From contig NZ_JAQNDM010000002.1 in NCBI RefSeq assembly GCF_028368975.1, positions 9,356,425 to 9,420,424 of the forward strand: a stretch of 64,000 nucleotides of DNA, in the 5' to 3' direction. The stretch comes from Stigmatella ashevillena (GTDB taxonomy: Bacteria; Myxococcota; Myxococcia; Myxococcales; Myxococcaceae). This document shows, in pieces, positions 32,888-41,500 of this stretch. Below the pieces are notes generated by a model that made no database searches, had not been told where the DNA came from, and saw only the letters and a list, made by a program, of their open reading frames with translations. Position 1 is the first letter of the stretch. Each line of letters opens with the position of its first letter. A program made the translations under genes and the position numbers.

Positions 32888-34408
32888 ATGGATCTCCCCA
32901 ATCTCGACCTGCTGTCCCATGTGCCGCAACGCTGGCTCGAAGTGGCCGAGAAGTACCTCAAGGCCATTCCCCAAGTGCGGTCCCGGCTCGACAAGGAGAC
33001 GGGCACGGTCCTGGCCCACCTCGAAAAGCGCCTGAAGCCCTACAAGGGCACGCTGCCTTCTTTCGATCGGCTCCCGGCCCAAGGGCGGCCGCGCGACGAG
33101 GTGCTGCGCGAACTGGAGGGGCTGGAGCGCCGCGAGGAGACGCGGTGGAAGGAGGGGCACGTCTCGGGCGCCGTGTACCACGGGGCGGAGGACCACATCG
33201 CGTTCGTCAACGAGGTGTACGCGCTCCACTCGCAGAGCAACCCCTTGCACGCCGAGCTGTGGCCCAGCGCCACCAAGTTCGAGGCCGAGGTGGTGGCCAT
33301 GACGGCGAACATGCTGGGGGCCGCCGAGGCCAACACGGGCCTGCCCCCGGAGCAGCACATCTGCGGCTCGCTCTCCTCGGGGGGCACGGAGAGCATCATG
33401 CTGGCCATCAAGACGTACCGGGACTGGGCGCAGGAGACCCGGGGCATCACCCGGCCCGAGATGGTGCTGCCCATCAGCGCGCACCCGGCGTTCGACAAGG
33501 CCGCGCACTACTTTGGCGTCAAGAGCGTGCGCGTGCCGGTGGGGACGGACTACCGCGCGGACGTGGCCGGCATGCGCCGGGCCCTCACGCGCAACACCAT
33601 CCTGCTCGTGGGCTCGGCGCCGTCCTTTCCCCACGGCGTCATCGATCCCATCGCGGAGCTGTCGGAGCTGGCGCGGAAGCGGGGGCTGGGCTTCCACACG
33701 GATGCGTGCCTGGGCGGCTTCGTGCTGCCATGGGCAAAGCGGCTGGGCTACCCGGTGCCGCCGTTCGACTTTCAGCTCCCCGGCGTGACGACGATGTCCG
33801 CGGACACGCACAAGTTCGGCTACGCGGCCAAGGGCACGTCGGTGGTGCTGTACCGGGGCCAGGCGCTGCGCTCGCACCAGTACTTCACGGCCACCGAGTG
33901 GCCCGGCGGCATCTACTTCTCGCCCACGTTCTCGGGGAGTCGGCCCGGGGGGCTCATCGCGGCGGCTTGGGCGACGCTGGTGACGATGGGCGAGGCGGGC
34001 TACCTGGAGGCCACGGGACGCGTTCTGGAGACAGCGAAGGCGCTCAAGGAGGGCATCTCCGCGATTCCCGAACTGCACGTGCTGGGAGATCCCCTGTTCG
34101 TCATCGCCTTCGGCTCGAACACGCTGGACATCTACAAGGTGATGGAGCGGATGGGCACCCGGGGATGGGACTTGAACGGGCTGCACAAACCCGCTGCGGT
34201 GCACCTGTGCGTCACGCTGCGGCACACGCAACCCGGGGTGGCGGAGCGTTTCCTCGAAGATCTCCGGGCGGCCGTGGCGCACGTCCGGGAGAACCCAGGG
34301 GAGAAGGGGACGATGGCGCCTGTCTACGGCATGGCCGGTACGGTGCCCTTCCGCGGGCTGCTGAGCGATCTGCTCAAGAAATACATGGATCTGCTCTATA
34401 AAGTGTAA
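32888..34408 (+). CDS. PLP-dependent lyase, sphingosine-1-phosphate lyase-like
   Basis: This 506-residue protein of the group II decarboxylase/S1P lyase family breaks a carbon-carbon bond of phosphorylated long-chain bases in its best-known members. Conserved features are the [16 protein letters not shown] substrate/cofactor loop (about residues 164-180), H-T-D-A-C-L-G-G-F (PLP-binding Asp) and the S-A-D-T-H-K-F-G-Y motif, whose Lys binds PLP (about residue 313). No membrane anchor is present, as in bacterial S1P lyases. Myxobacteria make sphingolipids, which fits. Start ATG follows GGAAGGAC. Confidence 0.9.
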   Translation: MDLPNLDLLSHVPQRWLEVAEKYLKAIPQVRSRLDKETGTVLAHLEKRLKPYKGTLPSFDRLPAQGRPRDEVLRELEGLERREETRWKEGHVSGAVYHGAEDHIAFVNEVYALHSQSNPLHAELWPSATKFEAEVVAMTANMLGAAEANTGLPPEQHICGSLSSGGTESIMLAIKTYRDWAQETRGITRPEMVLPISAHPAFDKAAHYFGVKSVRVPVGTDYRADVAGMRRALTRNTILLVGSAPSFPHGVIDPIAELSELARKRGLGFHTDACLGGFVLPWAKRLGYPVPPFDFQLPGVTTMSADTHKFGYAAKGTSVVLYRGQALRSHQYFTATEWPGGIYFSPTFSGSRPGGLIAAAWATLVTMGEAGYLEATGRVLETAKALKEGISAIPELHVLGDPLFVIAFGSNTLDIYKVMERMGTRGWDLNGLHKPAAVHLCVTLRHTQPGVAERFLEDLRAAVAHVRENPGEKGTMAPVYGMAGTVPFRGLLSDLLKKYMDLLYKV

Positions 34409-34539
34409 TCAATATTTTGATAACAAATCAATGAACCCTGGTTGAAACCAGACAAGATGCCTCTCCAGTGGGACCGGTTTTCCCGGCCGGTGAGAGGTTC
34501 AATAGTGTGGGGACCACTCCGCGGAGAGAGGACCGACAC
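34409..34539. other. AT-rich intergenic region
   Basis: 131 bases, locally AT-rich (TAATCAATATTTTGATAACA), with a small CTGGT-TGAA-ACCAG hairpin. It probably contains the promoter of the small secreted protein gene. Confidence 0.4.
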
Positions 34540-34887
34540 ATGAAAATGAACGGGAAGAAGAATCGAATGAGGGGTTTGCGTCAGGCGGCCCGGCTCACGG
34601 CGGTGTTGGGGGCCATGGCGGTCGTGGCCCATGCGCCCTTGGCGGGGGGCGCCTCGCGAGTGGATCCGGTCCCCGTCGAAGAAATCTTCCTCGTCTCCAA
34701 GGTGGAGGGGGGGGCCGTGAGCAAGGACGGCGGCCCCACGCGCCAAGGAACGCTCCTGAGCCAGCTCATCGGGAGCGAGCTGCTGGGAGGCATCTTCGGC
34801 GGCGCCGGAGATGAAGGGGAAGGGGAAGGGGGAGGGGGCGCAGGGGGCGCAGGTAACTTGCTGGGCGGATTCCTGGGCGCTCTCTAA
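34540..34887 (+). CDS. Small secreted Gly-rich protein
   Basis: This 115-residue protein has a basic N-terminus, hydrophobic core and A-H-A-P/A-G-G-A-S region that look like a signal peptide (cleavage about residue 30-38). The C-terminus is a Gly/Glu low-complexity stretch ending LLGGFLGAL. ATG 34540 follows GAGAGAGG by 9 bases. No family recognised. Confidence 0.65.
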   Translation: MKMNGKKNRMRGLRQAARLTAVLGAMAVVAHAPLAGGASRVDPVPVEEIFLVSKVEGGAVSKDGGPTRQGTLLSQLIGSELLGGIFGGAGDEGEGEGGGGAGGAGNLLGGFLGAL

Positions 34888-34903
34888 GCCTTGTCCTTCC
34901 CGG

Positions 34904-34940
34904 AGCCGTGGGCCCGGACACCCTGCCGGGCGTCACGGCT
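34904..34940. terminator. Strong two-way hairpin
   Basis: Nested stems AGCCGTG/CACGGCT and GCCCGG/CCGGGC around an 8-base loop, between the convergent small secreted protein and Cys-rich lipoprotein genes. Confidence 0.6.
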
Positions 34941-34965
34941 TCGCGCCCGGTTGGGGTGGCAAGGA

Positions 34966-35340
34966 TTACTCCCCGCCGCAGACCTTGCTCTGGGCGCAGT
35001 CCCCGTTGATGACCTTGAGCTCGTCAATCAGGCTGTTGCAGTCCATGGCCTTGATGGCATCCAGACAGACCTGGAGGTTGTCTCCGTGGATGCGGTCATC
35101 ACAGCTGGCCACGGGCCACTTGTCATTCCAGAAGGCCTTGCGCTGTGTCTCGCACTCGCCGCGGCTGGCGTAGGCTTTGCCCGTACCGATTTCACCGCAC
35201 TGCTCGAAGTTGTCGCAGAGGTTGTCGCTCGCGGCGTTCACCGCATCGGACTGCCGGTCCGTCAGGTCCGCCACCGTGGCATCGCCACAGCCCCACAGAC
35301 ACAAAGCCCCCACCATCGCCGCCCATGTTTTTCTGGTCAT
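34966..35340 (-). CDS. Small Cys-rich lipoprotein
   Basis: This 124-residue protein has a lipobox L-W-G-C (Cys about 18), then eight further Cys residues in a helical mature part with spacing that suggests four disulfides (for example C-D-N-F-E-Q-C and C-A-Q-S-K-V-C). From memory it resembles the myxobacterial DUF6184 lipoproteins often found near secreted enzymes. I chose ATG 35340 because it gives a normal lipoprotein signal; longer readings add an unlikely N-terminus. Confidence 0.78.
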   Translation of the reverse strand: MTRKTWAAMVGALCLWGCGDATVADLTDRQSDAVNAASDNLCDNFEQCGEIGTGKAYASRGECETQRKAFWNDKWPVASCDDRIHGDNLQVCLDAIKAMDCNSLIDELKVINGDCAQSKVCGGE

Positions 35341-35545
35341 GAGGGCGAGATAGGGGCGTGGCATGCCTCCCGCAAGGGCCAGGGCCCCGGCGGGGAGCGG
35401 GGGCCGTGGACTACCCGACAGCGGGGGGATTGTCGAAGCCCTTGGGCCCATGCACCTTGCTGCTCCAAGGGTGGAAACGGCCCAGGCGTCTGCCATTGGG
35501 AAGCGGCAGACAACCGGCCAGCCGTTGGCTTTACCGTCCGGTCAG

Positions 35546-35576
35546 CCCCGAGGCGCACGCGACAGACGCCTCGGGG
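35546..35576 (-). terminator. Terminator of the large protease gene
   Basis: Perfect 10-bp stem CCCCGAGGCG / CGCCTCGGGG with an 11-base loop, 14 bases beyond the protease stop; outer bases (CCGGT/ACCGG) lengthen the stem. A second hairpin GTCTGCC/GGCAGAC lies at 35488-35511. Confidence 0.65.
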
Positions 35577-35589
35577 GAACCGGTCCGGC

Positions 35590-38500
35590 TCAGGCCGCCT
35601 GGGCGCGGCGGCGGCGGCCCAGGGCGTACCGGCTCAGGAGCAGCAGTCCCAGCCAGAAGCCGGCATCGGCGCTGGAGGTGGCGCCACAGCCGCAGCCGCC
35701 GCTGCTCTCCTTCTCCTGGACGGTGACGTTCACCGGGACGGAGTTCGCCGTGTTGCCCGCGCTGTCGGTGATGACTGCCGTGATGACGTGCACGCCGGCT
35801 GGGACCGTGCCGCTGTCCCAGGTCGCCGTCAGCACCGTGTCCGTGCCGGTAGCGATCTGCTTCCCATCCACCAGGAGGGTCAGTTGGGCCAGCGTGGTTC
35901 CCGCGTCCACCGTGCCCTCGGCGGTGAGTGTCACCTTTCCGGAGACGGTGGCTCCGTCGGTCGGCGCGGTGACCACCACCGTGGGCTGGAGGAAGGCCGT
36001 GACCGTGGTCTGGGCCGTGACGGTCAGCAGGGGATTCTCGGTGTCCGTCAGGGTGAGCGCCGTCAGGCCCGGGCCCGTGAATGTCACGGAGACGCCGCTG
36101 GGCAGCGCTCCCTGAACGAACGCCACGGGGGCTGGCAGGAGGGCCTGGGGATCCGTGCTCGTCGCCTGGACCGTGCCGCCGTAGGCCTCGGCCAGGTTGT
36201 CATGGGCGTCCACCGCATGGGCGGAGAGCGTCACTGCCTGTCCCGTGGTGACGCTGGCCGGGAGCTCCAGGGTGAGCCGGGCGGCCGGGCCCGCGATGAC
36301 CGCGAAGGGGCTGCTCGTCGCGCCGAGGGCACCCGGAGCACTTGCCAGCAGCGTGTACCGGGAGGCGGCCTTGCGAAGGGCGAGGCCCTCGAACGTCGCC
36401 ACTCCGTGGACGGTGGTGGCCGTGGAGGGGCCGGACAGTGTGCCGTTGGAGGCGTTCTCGCCCAGGCTCAGCGTTACGGTCAATCCGTCGTAGGGAAGCG
36501 CGTTGCCCTGCGCGTCCTGCACCTCCACCTGCACGGTGAACGGGGCCCCTGCGGTGAAGCGGCCCGAGTCCGGCAAGGGGCGGAAGACGAGTTGTGCCAC
36601 GAGCTGCTCGACGATGGTGAAGGCGTTGCTCGTCACGGTGGGCAGCGCGTCCGTGCTGGCCGTGAGGGTGTAGCCCTGCGCCGCGCGGTTGAGTGCCAGG
36701 TCCGCGAAGGTGGCCACGCCGTTGACTGCGGCCACCGTCTTCGTACCGGACAGCGTGCCGCCACCGGGGTTGGCGCCCAGGGCCATCGTGACGGCCGACG
36801 TGGAGCCCGTGACGAGATTGCCGAAGGCATCCTGGACGGAGACCCGGACCGCCGGGTTGAAGGCGGTGTTCACCTGTCCCAGGCCCGGTTGCACGGTGAA
36901 GGCCAGGGCTGCCGCCGCGCCTGGAGTGATGTCGAAGGCGGTGCTGGTGGCCTCCGTCACGCCGTCCGCCTGGGCCCTCAGCCGATAGCCTGTCCCCACC
37001 TGACGGATGGACAAGTCATTGAACGTCGCGACCCCGTTGAGGGCATCCACCGTGGGCGTTCCCATCAGCGTCGCGCTGGAAGCACCCTGGAGCGAGAGGT
37101 TCACGGGCAGGGCGCTCGCCACCGGATTGCCCTGGGCGTCCTGGAACTCCACGGAGACGGTGCCCAGCGTGGAACCCGCCGAGGCGCTCTGGGGCTGGAG
37201 CTTGAAGGCCAGACGGCTGGGCGCACTGGCGAGGACGTCGAAGGCGGTGCTGGTGGCGCTGGTGAGCGAGGTGGCGGAGGCGGTCAGGGTGTAGCCGGTG
37301 CCCGCGCGCTGGATGGACAGGTTCTCAAAAGTAGCCACGCCCTGGAGGGCGTCCACCGTGAGGGTTCCGCCGAGCGCGCCGCCCGAGGGGTTCGTGTCCA
37401 GGGCCAGGGTGACGGCCTGGGCCGCGTCCGGAACGGTGTTTCCGTAGGCGTCGGTGATGGCCACCTTCACCGGAGGGGTCAGAACCGCTCCCGCCACGCC
37501 GTTGCCCGGTTGGACACGGAAGGCGAGCGCCGCCGCGCTCCCGGGCGTGATGTCGAAGGCGGCGCTGATGACCTCAGGCAAACCTGCCGACTGCGCGGTG
37601 AGCGTGTAGCCCTCCGCGGCCTCGCGGATGGAGAGATCCTCGAAGATGGCCACGCCGCTGACGGCGGCCACCGTGGAGGTGCCTTGCAGCGTGCCACCCG
37701 TGGCCCCACCCAGGCTGAGCGTCACCTGGGCTGTGGCGTTGGTGTCGCGGTTGCCTTCCAGATCCTGGAACTCCACTTCGAGGGAGCCGAGCACCTGGCC
37801 TGCCTGGGTGTTGGCCGGGGCGGCCCGGAAGACGAGCCGTGCCGCGGGGCCCGCTGTCACATCGAAGCCCGCGCTGGTGGCGGAGAGCGCACCGGAGGAG
37901 GCCTTCAGGAGGTAGCCCGTGCCCTTCTTGTCCACGGTGAGGTCCGCGAAGGTGGCCACGCCATTGAGGGCGGCCACCGTCTTCGTGCCTCCCAGCGTCG
38001 CGCCGGGGACGGGGGTTTCGAGGGCCAGCGTGAGGGCAGCGCTGGAGGTCGTCACGGTGTTGCCGTGGGCATCCTGCAACGCCACCCGGACGGAGGGGGT
38101 GATGAGCGCGCCGGAGGCGGTCGTTGAAGGCTGGGTGAGGAAGGTCAGCGCCGCCGCCGGACCTGGCTCCACGCCGAAGGCGGGAGAGGTGGCGGAGGGC
38201 AGGCCCGGGGCGTCCGCCTGGAGTTGGTAACCCGTTCCCACCTTGTCCACGGAGAGGCCCGTGAAGGAGGCCACGCCATTGACGGTGGTGACCACCGTGG
38301 TGCCGCTTAGGGTGGCGCCATCAGCGGACGTCAGCGACAGCGTCACTTGCAACGGCGAGCCGGTGACGACGTTGCCGTTGCCATCCCGCACCTCCACCTG
38401 GGCGGGGAAGGCCGCGCCCGAGGTGACATGGGCGGAAGGAGAGGCGGTGAAGACCAGCAGGGCCGGCGCACCGGCGGTAATGGTGAAGGCGGTGCTGGTG

Positions 38501-41500
38501 TCTGGGGTGAGGCCGGTGGCGCTGGCCACCAGCGTGTAGCCTGCTCCGGAGCGGTTCACCGACAGCGTACTGAAGCTGGCCACGCCGGCCACCGCATCGA
38601 CGGTTGTCGTCCCACTCAAGGTGCCGCCGCCCGGGTTGCTTCCAAGGGCCACGGAGATGGGCAGGGTGGACTGGACCGCCGTGTTCCCGAACGCGTCCTG
38701 GAGGGTGGCCTGGACGGCGGGGGTGATGGTCGCGCCTGCGGCGGCCGAGGAGGGCTGCTGGGTGAAGCGGACGCGGGTGGGGGCTCCCGCGGTGATGTTG
38801 AACGCGTTGCTGATCGCCTGGGTGAGGGTCCCGGAGGTCGCCTTCAGCGTGTAGCCGGTGCCCACCTTGTTGATCGACAGGGTGCCAAAGGTGGCCACGC
38901 CGTTGACGGCCGCCACCGTCAGGGTACCGGCCAGCGTGCCGCCCGCGGGGTTGGTGTTCAGCGCCGCGGTGACATTGGCCGTGGAGGCGGTGGGGTTGTC
39001 GAACCGGTCCAGGACGGCCACCTGGGCCGCAGGGGTGAGGGCCACGCCCGCGCTCCCGCTGGAAGGTTGGGTGAGGAAGACCAGCTTCGAGGCAGCGGCG
39101 GGAGTGATTTGGAAGCCCGCGCTGGTGGCACCGGTGAGGCCGGTGGCGCTGGCCACCAGCGTATAGCCCGTTCCGATCTTGTTGATGGACAGGGTGCTGA
39201 AGGTGGCCACGCCCGCGCTCATGGTCGCCGTGGCGGTGCCAGACAGCGTGCCCCCACTGGGGTTGGCGCCCAGGGCGAGGGTGACGCTGTTGCTCCCCGT
39301 CGTCACGGCGTTGCCGAACGCATCCACCAGGCCGACCTTCACGGCCGGGGAGAGGGACGCGCCCGCCAAGGCGTTGGAGGGCTGCACGGTGAAGACGAGG
39401 CGCGTGGCGGCCCCCGCGGTGACGGTGGTGCTCGCGCTGTGGGTCAGCGAGGGCTCGGCCGTGCTCGTCGCGGTGACGGACTGCGTTCCCAGGGTCTTGA
39501 AGGTGATGGGCACGTTGCTCGCCACGCCCGCGGTGAAGGCGGTGGTGGGCGGCAGCACCGCCTGCGCGTCCGTGCTGGTGAAGGAGGCGCTGCCGGTGTA
39601 GCCGGTGGCCGTCTGCCCCACCGCGTCGAGGGCCGTGACGGTGAAGGTGACGGGCGTGCCGGCGGGGGAGGACGTGGGCAGGGCGCTCAGCCGGTAGCTG
39701 ACGGCTGGGCCGGGAGGAGGCGTGGAGGCGGTGCAGGTGGCGACCGCGTCCGCCGTGATGCGGACATCATCCACATAGAAACCCTCGGCATTGTAGATGT
39801 TGTCGGCATAGGTCCGGAATGCGAACCAGACCTTCTTGCCTGCCAAGGCCTTCATGTTGACGGTGACGGGCTTGAGCGCGCCGTTGGCTCCCTTGTTGGC
39901 GCCCGTCCAGACCCGCAGCGACACGTTGGTCGTGAGGACGCCGTCGTAGCCCCCCGCGGAGATGTAGGGCGCCGTCGTGGAGACCGCGTCGGACACGGCA
40001 ATCCACGTTCCGGTGGCCCCTGTGGTGTTGTAGGCGAGGTAGACGCCATCGTAGTTCAACTCGATGTCGTACCAGACGTTGAAGGTCATCTCGGGTGAGA
40101 GCGCTGATGCCGGGATGGAGAAGCCGTTGATGGTGCTGGCCACCGTGCCATTGCCGCCCAGGGAGAGGATGGCCTGGGTGCTGTTGGGATAGACGGTGCC
40201 GCAGGCGGTGGACGTCGAGCCGAAGCGGTATGCCTTCGTGGCCGACTGGTAGCGGCAGCCGGTGACGATGTTGAGCGTGGCCGCGCTGCCCTGGCTGGCC
40301 GAGGCAATCCAGTACGCGGCGGCATTCGCCGGCCGGTTGCCATCGAAGTCATCGAAGTAGCGGACGCCCGGCGTCACGGCACCGCTGGCCACGGACGACT
40401 TCTTGACGGTGTTCGTCTCCGCGACCGTGACAAGGGCCGTCTCGGTGGCCCGCACCACGTAGTGGTAGACCGTCCCGTGGGTCAGGTTCAGGGTGTCCGC
40501 GAAGCCCGTCCCCGTCACGCCCGAGGCGATCAGGTTGGCCGCGGACGGCGTGAAAGCCGCGTCGGTGCTCCGGTAGACCGAGTAGCTCAGCGTCCCTCCG
40601 CACACCGGGGTCGCCGCGCTCCAGGCCACGGTGGTGCCGCAGGTGGAGGTGGCGGCATTGGTGACGGAGGAGACGCCCGCGAAGGTGGGCGGCAGCGTGC
40701 AGGCGCCCGTGGCGGTCGCGGAGGCCTCGTTGGAGTTGGCGGACTCGGCGCACACCACCCCTCGCACCACATAGTAATAGGTGGGGCCACCGGACACGGT
40801 GGTGTCGGCGTACGGCGGGGCCGCCACGCGGGCCACCTGGGTGTAGGGGCCTCCCGCGGTGGTGGCGCGGTAGACGGCGTACTGGGTGGACTCGCCGTTG
40901 GGCGTCCAGTTGAGATCGATGCGGTTGTCGCCCGCGGTGGTGGCCGTTACGCCGGTGGGAGTCGCGCCGACCGTCGAACAGGTATTGTAGACGATGAGCG
41001 CGAAGTCCTGGTCCAACGCCGAGCCATTGCCCGGCACGCCATCCGAGTTGATGTTGGTGGCCGTCACCGTGAGGGTGTACGAGCCCGTGGTGCCCGCGGG
41101 CAGGAAGACGCTCTCCACGTTGTTTCTGTCATCCGTCCCGCCGCCGGTGACGGAAGTGCCCCGGGTGAAGACGTTGCCCTTGTAGGTGGCGCCACCGATG
41201 GTCACGGCGAGGTCCAGGTTGTTCTTCCAGGCGCTGCCGGTGGTGGAGCCCGGGGCGTCCGTCCACGCCAGCGTCGCGCGGAAGGGCTTGGTGGGGTCCA
41301 CAACGCCGCCGACGAAGGTGCGGCTCTGGCCAGTGGCGGTGAAGAGCTGAGGGGTCTCCTGGTCCGAGAGCACCCGTGAGGCACCATCGAAGGACATGCC
41401 CAGGTCCATCAAGCCCATGCCCTGGTTGTTCGAGAACAGGTTGTCGTTGGCCCCCACACCCGTCATGTAGCGGGCGGAGTTCATCAGGTAGGCCTTCGTC

